From the NCBI RefSeq assembly GCF_013200955.2, contig NZ_CP053697.2:3782001-3846000 (forward strand): DNA of 64,000 bases, written 5' to 3'. Every line of letters starts with the position of its first letter. The stretch's first letter is position 1. The stretch is from Pseudomonas campi. GTDB lineage: Bacteria > Pseudomonadota > Gammaproteobacteria > Pseudomonadales > Pseudomonadaceae. A program made the translations under genes and the position numbers. The notes beneath the pieces were generated by a model, which was given only the letters and a program-made list of their open reading frames with translations, was not told the DNA's origin and ran no database searches. Positions 48,477 to 56,930 of the stretch are shown piece by piece.

Positions 48477-49361
48477 TCAGCCCAGCGCCTGCAGGTGCTG
48501 GGCAAAGGCGGCCGCCAGCCACCGCGCCGCCGGCCCCAGCGCCTCATCGCGGCGGCAGACCAGCTCCACCACCAGCGGTGGCGGCGTCCAGTCACAGTTC
48601 AGCTCGACCAGCTGATTCTGGTAGGTCGGATACTGCACCACATGCCGCGGCAACCAGGCCCAGCCGAGGTTACGCATCAGCAGCTCGGCCATGGCGTAGA
48701 AGCTGTCGGTGCGCCAGACCGCCGGGCTGAGCTGCTCGCCACCGGGGTAGTGGCTGTCCTGCGGCGCCATCAGCAATTGCCGATGGCGGGCCAGCTCGCG
48801 GCGGTCGACCGGCCCGGCCGTGGCCAGCGGATGCCCAGCCCCGCACACGGTGACCATTTCGATGGTGCCCAGGCGCTGACGCTCCAGGGCGTCAGGCATC
48901 TGCTCATGGTGGAACAGCAGGCCGAGATCTGCGCGGCGCTCCAGCAGCTTGCGCGCCACCTCGCCCTGGGCGCCGCTGGCCAGCTGCACCTCCAGCAAGG
49001 GGAAGGCCTTGGCCAGGGCCTCGAGGCTGTCCAGCACCGGCTGATAGGGCATGGCCTCATCCTGGGCCAGGCGCAGGCGTACTTCCTCACCGCGCACCAG
49101 GCCCAGCGCACGCCCCTCGAGGCGCTCGCACTGGCGCAGCACTTCGCGCACCTCTTCCAGCAACGACAAGCCCGCCGCGGTCAGTCGTGGCTGGCGACCG
49201 CTGCTGCGCTCGAACAGCAATACGCCCAGGTCGGTCTCCAGCATGGCGATGGCGTTGCTCACCGCCGACTGCGCACGCTGCAGGCGCCGCGCCACCGCAG
49301 AAAAGGACTGGCCCTCGGCGACGCTGACGAACAGGCGGATCTGCTCTAGGTTCCACTGCAT
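48477..49361 (-). CDS. LysR family transcriptional regulator
   Basis: A 294-residue regulator. The winged helix-turn-helix is at 5-62 (LFVSVAEGQSFSAVARRL, RAQSAVSNAIAMLE), followed by a periplasmic-binding-protein-like effector domain (about 92-290). It is divergent from emrE with 83 bases between starts and is the natural candidate for controlling that gene. The start at 49361 is chosen because GGAG lies six bases upstream. Effector unknown. Confidence 0.9.
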   Translation of the reverse strand: MQWNLEQIRLFVSVAEGQSFSAVARRLQRAQSAVSNAIAMLETDLGVLLFERSSGRQPRLTAAGLSLLEEVREVLRQCERLEGRALGLVRGEEVRLRLAQDEAMPYQPVLDSLEALAKAFPLLEVQLASGAQGEVARKLLERRADLGLLFHHEQMPDALERQRLGTIEMVTVCGAGHPLATAGPVDRRELARHRQLLMAPQDSHYPGGEQLSPAVWRTDSFYAMAELLMRNLGWAWLPRHVVQYPTYQNQLVELNCDWTPPPLVVELVCRRDEALGPAARWLAAAFAQHLQALG

Positions 49362-49444
49362 AGCCATCTCCAAAGCAGATAGGTAATCACTTTATCCCAT
49401 CAGGCAGATCCCTAGAATGGTCGGCAGCTCAACAGGAGGCTCTC

Positions 49445-49777
49445 ATGACCGGCTATCTCTACCTTGCCGTCGCCATCACCGCCGAAGTGATCGCCACCAC
49501 CTCGATGAAGGCGCTCGACGGTTTCAACAAACCGCTGCCACTGCTGCTGGTGGTGGTCGGCTACGCGATCTCCTTCTGGATGCTCAGCCTGGTGGTGAAG
49601 ACCATCCCGGTCGGCGTGGCTTATGCGGTCTGGGCGGGCCTGGGCATCGTACTGGTGAGCATCGCCGCGACCTTTCTCTATCAGCAGCGCCTGGATCTGC
49701 CGGCCATGCTCGGCATGGGTCTGATCGTCGCCGGCGTGGTGGTGATCCAGCTGTTCTCCAACACCATCGGCCACTGA
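49445..49777 (+). CDS. emrE: Small multidrug resistance transporter (EmrE type)
   Basis: A 110-residue four-helix SMR protein. The essential proton/drug-binding Glu14 is present (AITAEVIATTSMKA), as are the helix 3 aromatic (AYAVWAGLGIVLV) and helix 4 GMGLIVAGVVVI dimer contact. Antiparallel dimers export quaternary cations in exchange for protons. It matches PA4990 (EmrE) by sequence character and by position. AGGAGG precedes the start by six bases. Confidence 0.92.
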   Translation: MTGYLYLAVAITAEVIATTSMKALDGFNKPLPLLLVVVGYAISFWMLSLVVKTIPVGVAYAVWAGLGIVLVSIAATFLYQQRLDLPAMLGMGLIVAGVVVIQLFSNTIGH

Positions 49778-49781
49778 CCGG

Positions 49782-49803
49782 GCGAGCGATATAATCCGCT
49801 CGC
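49782..49803. promoter_or_regulatory. Palindrome over a TATAAT element upstream of the FAD oxidoreductase
   Basis: GCGAGCG (49782-49788) and CGCTCGC (49797-49803) are exact complements around ATATAATC, which contains TATAAT (49790-49795). No T-run follows. A protein bound here would cover the -10 region, so it may be an operator; alternatively it may be a weak emrE terminator. A second TATACT lies at 49806-49811. Confidence 0.45.
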
Positions 49804-49840
49804 GGTATACTGCGCGCCGGTTTTCCTTCGAGGCGCGCGC

Positions 49841-51016
49841 ATGTCCCAAGCTCTGAGCACTGACGTTCTGATCGTCGGCGGCGGTATCGCCGGCCTCTGG
49901 CTGAATGCCCGCCTGCGCCAGCTGGGCTACTCCACCCTGCTGGTGGAAAACGCCAGCCTCGGCGGCGGGCAGAGCGTCAAATCCCAGGGCATCATCCACG
50001 GCGGCGCCAAGTACGCCCTGCACGGCGCCCTCACCGGCGCCTCGGAAGCCATCGCCGACATGCCGCGGCGCTGGCGCGATGCCCTGGCCGGCAACGGCGA
50101 GCTGGACCTGACCGGCGTACGCCAGCTGTCCGAAGCGCATTACCTGTGGTCGCCGGGCAGCCTGGCCGGCAACCTGACCAGTTTCTTCGCCAGCAAGGCG
50201 GTGCGTGGCCGGGTCGATCAGGTCAAGGGCGAGCAGCTGCCGCCCGCGCTGCAACACCCGAAATTCAAGGGCAAGGTCTATCGCCTGGCCGAGCTGGTGC
50301 TCGACGTGCCCAGCCTGATCAGCCGCCTGGCCACGCTCGCCGGCGACAGCCTGCTGGCCGGCCATGAGATCGCCCCGCTGCACGACAACAACCAACTGGC
50401 CGGCCTGCGGGTCGATGGCCGCGAGATCCGCGCCCAGCGCGTGGTGCTCAGCGCAGGCGCTGGCAATGCCGCCCTGCTCGCCAGCCTCGGCATCAGCCAG
50501 CCGACCCAGCAGCTGCGCCCGCTGCATATGGTGCTGGTCAAGGGACCGAGCCTGAAGCCGCTGTACGCCCACTGCCTCGGTGGCGGGCCGAAGCCGCGCG
50601 TCACCGTGACCACTCACCCGGCCGCCGACGGCCAGTGGGTCTGGTACCTCGGTGGCGATATCGCCGAAGCCGCTGGCGTGGCCCGCGACGAGGCCGCGCA
50701 GATCAAGGCGGCGCAGCAGGAACTGGGCGACCTGCTGCCCTGGGTCGACCTCTCCAGTGCGCGCTGGGCTACCCTGCGCGTGGACCGCGCCGAGCCGGCA
50801 CAATCCGGCCTGGTGCGCCCGGACAACGCCTTCCTTGCCGACCAGGGCAAGCTGCTGGTCGGCTGGCCAACCAAGCTGGCGCTCTCGCCGGACTTCAGCG
50901 ACCGCGTGCTGGCCGCCCTAGAGCGCGATGGCATCCAGCCCAGCCAGCCACCTACCCTGCCCGAACTGCCGCGCCCGGCAGTCGCCCGTCCGGTGTGGGA
51001 GGAGCTGCTGCCATGA
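49841..51016 (+). CDS. FAD-dependent oxidoreductase (DAO family)
   Basis: A 391-residue flavoprotein. The Rossmann motif VLIVGGGIAGLWLNARL (8-24) binds the ADP part of FAD. A DAO-type substrate domain includes SQGIIHGGAKYAL (about 48-60), VVLSAGAGNAALL (about 203-215) and the closing VGWPTKLALSPDFSDRV. Substrate unknown; D-amino acid or hydroxy acid oxidation is the usual chemistry. It matches PA4991 by position. Its stop codon overlaps the start of the aldo/keto reductase (ATGA). Confidence 0.85.
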   Translation: MSQALSTDVLIVGGGIAGLWLNARLRQLGYSTLLVENASLGGGQSVKSQGIIHGGAKYALHGALTGASEAIADMPRRWRDALAGNGELDLTGVRQLSEAHYLWSPGSLAGNLTSFFASKAVRGRVDQVKGEQLPPALQHPKFKGKVYRLAELVLDVPSLISRLATLAGDSLLAGHEIAPLHDNNQLAGLRVDGREIRAQRVVLSAGAGNAALLASLGISQPTQQLRPLHMVLVKGPSLKPLYAHCLGGGPKPRVTVTTHPAADGQWVWYLGGDIAEAAGVARDEAAQIKAAQQELGDLLPWVDLSSARWATLRVDRAEPAQSGLVRPDNAFLADQGKLLVGWPTKLALSPDFSDRVLAALERDGIQPSQPPTLPELPRPAVARPVWEELLP

Positions 51017-51831
51017 GCCTGCACGACCTGCATCGCCCGCTGGGCAGCACCGGCCTGCTTGTCTCGCCGCTGGGACTGGGCACGGTCAAGCTCGGCCGCG
51101 ACCAGGGCGTGAAGTACCCCAACGGCTTCACCATTCCCGATGACGCGGCCGCGCGCAATCTGCTGGCCCAGGCCCGCGACCTGGGTATCAACCTGATCGA
51201 CACGGCACCGGCCTACGGCGTCAGCGAGCAACGCCTCGGCCCGCTGCTGCGCGGCCAACGCCAGGACTGGCTGATCGTCAGCAAGGTCGGCGAGGAATTC
51301 GACAACGGCCAGTCCCACTACGACTTCAGCCCGGCCCATGCGCGCTTCTCCGTCGAGCGCAGCCTGCAGCGCCTGCAGACCGACTGCATCGACCTGCTGC
51401 TGGTGCACTCGGACGGCAATGACGTGGCCATCCTGCGTGACAGTGGCATCTACCAGACCCTCGCCGACCTCAAGCGCGAGGGCAAGATCCGCGCCTTCGG
51501 CCTGTCCGGCAAGACGGTCGAAGGCGGCCTGCTGGCCCTCGAACAGGGCGACTGCGCGATGGTCACCTACAACCTCGCCGAACAGACCGAGAAGCCGGTG
51601 CTCGACCATGCCGCCGCCCATGGCAAGGGCATCCTGATCAAGAAAGCCCTGGCCAGCGGCCATGTCTGCCTGGCCGCCGGGCAGGATCCGGTGCGTGCCA
51701 GCTTCGAGCTGCTGTTCGGCCATCCCGGGGTGAGCAGCGCCATCGTCGGCACCATCAACCCGCAGCACCTGGCGGCCAACGTCGCCACCGCCGCCGTCGT
51801 GATCCGCGACTACACTGCACCGCTCCGATAG
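51013..51831 (+). CDS. Aldo/keto reductase
   Basis: A 272-residue TIM-barrel NAD(P)H oxidoreductase. The catalytic tetrad is seen as Asp and Tyr in NLIDTAPAYG, Lys in IVSKVG and His in LLLVHSDG. Later strands include FGLSGKTVEGG and the C-terminal cofactor loop SSAIVGTINPQHLA. The chosen ATG at 51013 overlaps the previous gene by four bases, so the two are coupled and may act on linked substrates. Position matches PA4992. Confidence 0.92.
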   Translation: MSLHDLHRPLGSTGLLVSPLGLGTVKLGRDQGVKYPNGFTIPDDAAARNLLAQARDLGINLIDTAPAYGVSEQRLGPLLRGQRQDWLIVSKVGEEFDNGQSHYDFSPAHARFSVERSLQRLQTDCIDLLLVHSDGNDVAILRDSGIYQTLADLKREGKIRAFGLSGKTVEGGLLALEQGDCAMVTYNLAEQTEKPVLDHAAAHGKGILIKKALASGHVCLAAGQDPVRASFELLFGHPGVSSAIVGTINPQHLAANVATAAVVIRDYTAPLR

Positions 51832-51855
51832 ATCGCTGCGTTCAAGACCTCGTAG

Positions 51856-51872
51856 GGTGCGCCGCGCGCACC
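51856..51872. repeat. REP-like palindrome
   Basis: GGTGCGC-CGC-GCGCACC is a perfect 7-bp palindrome preceded by GTAG, 24 bases after the aldo/keto reductase. I recall similar GTAGGGTGCGC palindromes as dispersed extragenic repeats in Pseudomonas. Only one copy is in this window. Confidence 0.5.
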
Positions 51873-51945
51873 ACAAGCCCCGCCCAGGCGGCAGGTGCGG
51901 AGGAAGATCATGGATCGAGCCGAAGCGCAGCACGCAGGAGCCCAC

Positions 51946-52848
51946 ATGCCCAGACAACTCGCCTGCAAAGACCCGAGCACCTTCAAGACCCTGCCGCTGT
52001 ATGTCGAGGCCACTGCAGAGGGCCTGTACTACCGCAGCCAAGGCCTGCCGCTGAACTTTGCACAGATGCAGGAACGCCGTCGCCCGATAGCCGTGGCCGA
52101 GAGCCAACAGTTCGCCACCGAACTGGCCAACCTCGGCGTCTCGGTGCGTTTGACCCTCAACTGGCAAGGCCGCGACTACTGGCTGCTGGTACGCCAGCGG
52201 CGCCCGGACCGCGGCGACGTGGTGCTCAAGCTGATCTCCGGGTATGTGCCGGCCCACGAACTGAACCTGCCGCTGCTCACCGCTATCCAGGAAGTCGCCG
52301 AGGAGTGCCTGATCGAGACCGCCGACGGCTGGCTGGGCGGGCGCTTCGGTGATACCTGGCTGCCCACGCCGTACCAGCCGCTGCGTTACCGCGAGACCTG
52401 CCACTTCCGCCTCAGCCCGCTGTCCGGCGCGGCCTGCCCGATACAGTGCGGCAACCTGACACTGCTCGAGCGCCCGCAGGCCTACGTGCACTTGCCCACC
52501 GCATCGCTGCAGCTGGTCTATGACATGCGCCTGGAGCTACCCAAGGACTGCCGCCTGCCGAGCCTGTTCCATGTCGACGAATGCCTGGAAGACGGCCAGC
52601 TGATTGCCCGCCTGGAACGGCGTCGCCCCGACCTGTACCTGCTGCCGCTGCGGCAGGGCCGCCCCAGTGGCGAGCTGTTCACCCTGCGCCGGGGCCAGCT
52701 GCAGCCAGCAAGCTGCCGAGGCCTGTGGCTATCGGAAAGTTTTGCCGAACAGGATGGCTGGCTGGTGCGCGATGAGCGCATCCGCTGGAAGGACTGGCTG
52801 GCACGCCTGGCGCAGGAAGAACAGGAAGCCGGCCGCCTGGCCGGCTAA
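51946..52848 (+). CDS. Uncharacterised protein with a degenerate Nudix-like box
   Basis: A 300-residue soluble protein (MPRQLACKDPSTFKTLPLYV). Residues about 93-120 read GYVPAHE, nine residues, QEVAEECLI. This resembles the Nudix box GX5EX7REUXEEXGU but with a two-residue longer spacer and RE and G replaced. Metal-dependent pyrophosphatase activity is therefore doubtful. Relatives are often labelled 'metal ABC transporter ATPase', but no Walker motif is present and that label looks wrong. AGGAG precedes 51946 by five bases; a second good start is 51910 with GGAGGA. Function unknown. Confidence 0.75.
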   Translation: MPRQLACKDPSTFKTLPLYVEATAEGLYYRSQGLPLNFAQMQERRRPIAVAESQQFATELANLGVSVRLTLNWQGRDYWLLVRQRRPDRGDVVLKLISGYVPAHELNLPLLTAIQEVAEECLIETADGWLGGRFGDTWLPTPYQPLRYRETCHFRLSPLSGAACPIQCGNLTLLERPQAYVHLPTASLQLVYDMRLELPKDCRLPSLFHVDECLEDGQLIARLERRRPDLYLLPLRQGRPSGELFTLRRGQLQPASCRGLWLSESFAEQDGWLVRDERIRWKDWLARLAQEEQEAGRLAG

Positions 52849-52865
52849 CGCGGTAGGAGCGAGCC

Positions 52866-54287
52866 TTACCTGCTGCGGATTTTTTCGACGATAGCGGTGG
52901 TCGAGCTGTTTTCCACCAGCCCCAGCACCCGCACCTCACCACCATAGGCACGCACGATATCGGCACCGACCACGCCTTCGATGCCGTAGTCGCCACCCTT
53001 GACCAGGATGTCCGGCTTGACCGCACGCAGCAGGTTTTCCGGGGTGTCCTCACTGAAGCTGACCACCCAGTCCACGGCACCGAGGCCGGCCAGCACGGCC
53101 ATGCGCCGGTCCACCGCATTGATCGGCCGACCTGGGCCTTTCAGGCGGCTGACCGAGGCGTCGTCGTTGACCGCCAGCACCAGGCGATCGCCCTGGGCAC
53201 GGGCCTGTTCCAGGTAGGTCACGTGACCGGCATGCAGGATGTCGAAGCAGCCATTGGTGAAGACGATCTTCTCGCCATGGGCGCGCGCATCCTCGATCAC
53301 CACCAGCAGCTGTTCGAGACTGACCACGCCGCGCTCGGAACCCTGCTCGCGCTGCACGGCTCGGCGCAGTTCGGGAGCACTGATAGCCGCCGTACCCAGC
53401 TTGCCCACCACGATGCCAGCGGCCAGGTTGGCCAGCGCCACCGCATGCGGCAGCTCCTCGCCGGCCGCCAGGCTGGCAGCCAGGGTGGAGATTACCGTGT
53501 CGCCGGCACCGGTCACATCGAACACTTCGCGCGCGCGCGCCGGCAGGTGCAACGGCCCATGATCCGGTCGCAGCAAGGTCATGCCGTGCTCGCCACGGGT
53601 CACCAGCAAGGCGCCCAGCTCCAGTTCCAGCATCAGCTTGGCGCCGCGACTGACCAGCTCGGCCTCATCGGCACAATGACCGACGATGGCCTCGAACTCG
53701 CTGAGATTGGGGGTGATCAGGCTGGCGCCGCGATAAATCGAGAAATCCTTGCCCTTGGGATCGGCCAGCACCGGAATACCCTTGCCACGCGCCAGTTGCA
53801 CCAGGGCCTGATGATTCTTCAGCGCACCTTTACCGTAGTCCGACAGCACCAGCACCTTGACCCCGTCGAGCAGGGCATCGACTTCGGCAGCCAGGGCCTC
53901 GGCGTCGGTGTTGAACGGCTCTTCGAAGTCCATGCGCAACAGCTGCTGGTGACGGCTCATGACGCGCAGCTTGACGATGGTCGGCTGCTCGTCGATACGC
54001 TGGAAGTGCGCCTGTACGCCAGCGGCATGCAGGCTGTCGGTCAGGCTGTGGGCCGCTTCGTCGCGCCCGGTAACACCGACCAGCAGCGCCGGCGCGCCGA
54101 GAGCGGCGATGTTCAGCGCAACGTTGGCGGCACCGCCCGGACGGTCCTCGATCTGCTCGACCTTGACCACCGGCACCGGCGCCTCCGGGGAAATCCGCGA
54201 AGTGCCACCGTGCCAGTAACGGTCGAGCATGACATCGCCCACCACCAGAACGGTGGCTTGATCGTAACGGGGCATGGACAACTTCAT
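52866..54287 (-). CDS. hldE: Bifunctional heptose kinase/adenylyltransferase HldE
   Basis: A 473-residue fusion for ADP-L-glycero-manno-heptose synthesis. The N-terminal ribokinase domain (1-315; VVGDVMLDRYWHG, FDVTGAGDTVIS with the catalytic Asp) makes heptose-1,7-bisphosphate. The C-terminal nucleotidyltransferase (about 340-473; VFTNGCFDILHAGH) adds AMP to heptose-1-phosphate. It supplies the LPS inner core built by genes nearby. Its start lies 170 bases from the msbA stop on the same strand. Confidence 0.96.
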   Translation of the reverse strand: MKLSMPRYDQATVLVVGDVMLDRYWHGGTSRISPEAPVPVVKVEQIEDRPGGAANVALNIAALGAPALLVGVTGRDEAAHSLTDSLHAAGVQAHFQRIDEQPTIVKLRVMSRHQQLLRMDFEEPFNTDAEALAAEVDALLDGVKVLVLSDYGKGALKNHQALVQLARGKGIPVLADPKGKDFSIYRGASLITPNLSEFEAIVGHCADEAELVSRGAKLMLELELGALLVTRGEHGMTLLRPDHGPLHLPARAREVFDVTGAGDTVISTLAASLAAGEELPHAVALANLAAGIVVGKLGTAAISAPELRRAVQREQGSERGVVSLEQLLVVIEDARAHGEKIVFTNGCFDILHAGHVTYLEQARAQGDRLVLAVNDDASVSRLKGPGRPINAVDRRMAVLAGLGAVDWVVSFSEDTPENLLRAVKPDILVKGGDYGIEGVVGADIVRAYGGEVRVLGLVENSSTTAIVEKIRSR

Positions 54288-54406
54288 GGGGGTACTCCGG
54301 AGCGGCGAAATCGCCGGCGATCATAACATGTGGACAGAAGCGACCCGACCAGAGGCGAATTACGCGCAATGACTGTGGTTACTGGATCACGCGAGTCGAT
54401 ATCAGC

Positions 54407-54435
54407 GCGCCATGTGACAACCCACCACATGGCGC
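54407..54435. promoter_or_regulatory. Perfect 10-bp inverted repeat between msbA and hldE
   Basis: GCGCCATGTG (54407-54416) and CACATGGCGC (54426-54435) pair around nine bases. No T-run follows on either strand. It lies 22 bases past the msbA stop and 120 bases before hldE, so it could be an operator for hldE or a processing/stability hairpin. Confidence 0.5.
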
Positions 54436-54457
54436 ACTGCAGGGTTGCCCGATTGCG

Positions 54458-56281
54458 TCAGACGTCCTGTTCGACAGCTAGCTCTCCCGGCTCCTCGAAG
54501 TGCCGGGCATGCAGGCGGGCATAGTAGCCATTCATGGCCAGCAGCTGCGCATGCGTCCCGCGCTCGACGATCTGCCCCTGATCCATCACCAGGATCAGAT
54601 CGGCCTTCTCGATGGTACTCAGACGATGAGCGATCACCAGGGTCGTACGCCCCTTCATCACTTCATCCAGCGCGCCCTGGATATGCCGCTCGGACTCGGT
54701 ATCCAGCGCCGAGGTGGCCTCATCGAGAATCAGCAGCGGCGCATTCTTCAATAGCGCACGGGCAATCGCCAGGCGCTGGCGCTGACCGCCCGAGAGCAGC
54801 ACACCGTTCTCGCCAACGAGTGTGTCGTAGCCCTGCGGCAACTTCTCGATGAACTCAGCAGCGAAGGCGGCCTCGGCAGCCTTGCGCACTTCCTCCAGCG
54901 GCGCCCCGGCGAGATCGCCATAGGCGATATTGCTAGCCACCGTGTCGTTGAACAGGGTGACGTGCTGGGTTACCAGGGCGATATGCCGGCGCAGGTTGCG
55001 CAAGACGTATTGCTCGACATCCAGGTCATCCAGCAGGATCTGCCCGTGTTCGTGGTGGTAGAAACGCGGAATCAGGCTGGCCAGGGTCGACTTGCCGCTA
55101 CCGGAGCGCCCTACCAGTGCCACCATTTGCCCGGGCTCGACAACGAAAGAGATGTTGTTCAGTACTGCTTTCTCGGCCCCCGGGTACTGGAAGGTCAGAT
55201 CCCGCACCTCGAGACGTCCACTGACCCGCTCGCGCTGCTCGGTACCCCGATCAACCTCCTGCTCTTCGTCGAGCTGTTCGAAGATGCTCTCGGCACCCGC
55301 CACCCCGCGCTGGATGGTGGAACTCACTTCAGACAGCTGGCGAATCGGCTTGGGCAGCAAACCGGCCAAGGTAATATAGGCAATCAGGTCGCCGGCCGAG
55401 GCATCACCGCGCATATACAGAACCAGAAACATCAGCACCGCCATGGCGCTGTAGATCACCAGCTGCAGCATGGGGGTATAGACGGCGCCCGTCTTGACCA
55501 TGCGCAGTTGCTTGCGCCGATTACCATCGGTAACCGTCAGAAACCGCGCCTGCTCGTACTCCTCACCACCAAAGCTGCGCACCACGCGATAGCCCTGAAT
55601 GGTTTCGGAGGCAACATGAGTGACATCGCCCATGGCGACCTGGATTTGCTTGCTTTGCTTGCGAAACTTGCGGCTGGCACTGGTGACCATAAGTCCAATC
55701 ACCGGAAGAATTGCCAGCATAACCAGGGTCAGCTTCCAGTTCATCCATAGCAGAGCCGCGAAGAGAAAGATCACCGTCATGCCTTCGCGCACCACTACCT
55801 TGATCGCATCCGTAGCGGCCCCGGTGACCATGGTGACGTTGTAGGTGATACGTGAAATCAGGTGGCCGGAGTTGTGGTTGTCGAGGTAGCGGTTCGGCAA
55901 GGTCAGGAGATTGTTGAACAGGGCGACGCGCAAATCATGCACCAGCCCCAGCGAAACCCGCGCCAGAAAGTAGTTACCGAGAAAGGAGCCAACACCCTGC
56001 CACAAGGCGATCAGCACGATCAGCAGCGGCACGACCTGCACCAGTCTCAGCTCGACGAGAAACGGCACGTCCTGCAAATACGGCACGGCCGCAAAAAAGC
56101 TGGCATCCGGATTGGCCAGGCCATCGACAAAGTACTTCAGGATGTAGCCGAACATCGGCTGGGTTGATGCAAAAATCAGGAAGCCCAGCAGGCTGATCGC
56201 GAATAGCCCGGAATAGGGCAGGACATATTTCAGCAACCGCAAGTAAACCTTGAGACCGGATTGCTGGTTAGAATTGGCCAT
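54458..56281 (-). CDS. msbA: Lipid A flippase MsbA (ABC transporter)
   Basis: A 607-residue half-transporter that flips lipid A-core to the periplasmic face. Six membrane segments (about 20-310) are followed by the ATPase domain with Walker A GRSGSGKST (about 384), signature LSGGQRQRLAIARAL, Walker B LLILDEATSALD and the switch His in LVIAHRLST. It is divergent from the small kinase gene with 34 bases between starts. Confidence 0.95.
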   Translation of the reverse strand: MANSNQQSGLKVYLRLLKYVLPYSGLFAISLLGFLIFASTQPMFGYILKYFVDGLANPDASFFAAVPYLQDVPFLVELRLVQVVPLLIVLIALWQGVGSFLGNYFLARVSLGLVHDLRVALFNNLLTLPNRYLDNHNSGHLISRITYNVTMVTGAATDAIKVVVREGMTVIFLFAALLWMNWKLTLVMLAILPVIGLMVTSASRKFRKQSKQIQVAMGDVTHVASETIQGYRVVRSFGGEEYEQARFLTVTDGNRRKQLRMVKTGAVYTPMLQLVIYSAMAVLMFLVLYMRGDASAGDLIAYITLAGLLPKPIRQLSEVSSTIQRGVAGAESIFEQLDEEQEVDRGTEQRERVSGRLEVRDLTFQYPGAEKAVLNNISFVVEPGQMVALVGRSGSGKSTLASLIPRFYHHEHGQILLDDLDVEQYVLRNLRRHIALVTQHVTLFNDTVASNIAYGDLAGAPLEEVRKAAEAAFAAEFIEKLPQGYDTLVGENGVLLSGGQRQRLAIARALLKNAPLLILDEATSALDTESERHIQGALDEVMKGRTTLVIAHRLSTIEKADLILVMDQGQIVERGTHAQLLAMNGYYARLHARHFEEPGELAVEQDV

Positions 56282-56315
56282 TCGGCACGCCTCGTACGAC
56301 GACTAGAGAGACAAG

Positions 56316-56930
56316 ATGCGGATTGTAACAGCGAACGAATTGCAAGATTGGTTGAGCCAAGGCGAGGTGCTGGAAAAAGACAGCCACGGCGTGAAGGTCG
56401 TGCGGCTTGCCGATGGCAGGATTCTGAAAATATTCCGCAGCCGCCGCCATCCGCTCATAGCCAGGTTGCGCCCGGACGCCAGCCGCTTCAGCGAACATGC
56501 CAGCCGCCTGCAGAGCCTGGGCATCCAAACCCCGCAGGTACTCGAACTCGGCTGGATCGAGCGCAAGAAAGCGATCAGTGCGTGCATTTACCAGCCGCTG
56601 GAAGGTCAGCCACTGGACAAGCTGTTTCGTGACTCACGCCCCCAGTTCGACGCTTTGCTCCCGCAACTGGCGGGCTATATTCATGGCCTGCATCAACGCG
56701 GTATCTATTTTCGCTCCCTGCACTTGGGCAACATCCTGCACACCCCGGATGGCGGTTTCGGCCTTATCGATTTCCTCGACCTGCGCTTCAAGGGACGCCC
56801 GCTAGGAAGAATGCTGGTTCGGCGCAACTTCCGTCACCTGCATAGCTACCTGCAGCGGCGCAAGGTGCCACTGTTTCCCTGGAACGAGCTGTTGGCAGCC
56901 TACGAGCTGGCTAGCAAGCGATCCAGTTGA
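56316..56930 (+). CDS. Small LPS-type kinase
   Basis: A 204-residue protein with a reduced eukaryotic-like kinase fold. The ATP lysine may be in DGRILKIF. The catalytic loop reads FRSLHLGNILH, with Ser-Leu-His replacing the usual HxD. The DFG-like segment is LIDFLDLRF, as in WaaP/RfaP-type and 'toluene tolerance' kinases. It matches PA4998 by position beside msbA and waaL, so phosphorylation of a core sugar is the likely role. It converges on the next gene with a 31-base overlap. Confidence 0.78.
   Translation: MRIVTANELQDWLSQGEVLEKDSHGVKVVRLADGRILKIFRSRRHPLIARLRPDASRFSEHASRLQSLGIQTPQVLELGWIERKKAISACIYQPLEGQPLDKLFRDSRPQFDALLPQLAGYIHGLHQRGIYFRSLHLGNILHTPDGGFGLIDFLDLRFKGRPLGRMLVRRNFRHLHSYLQRRKVPLFPWNELLAAYELASKRSS

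Noticed and set aside
52851..52862. GGTAGGAGCGAG string resembling the start of a Pseudomonas REP
   Set aside because: Only about 12 bases match and no palindromic partner follows; it is too short to call.
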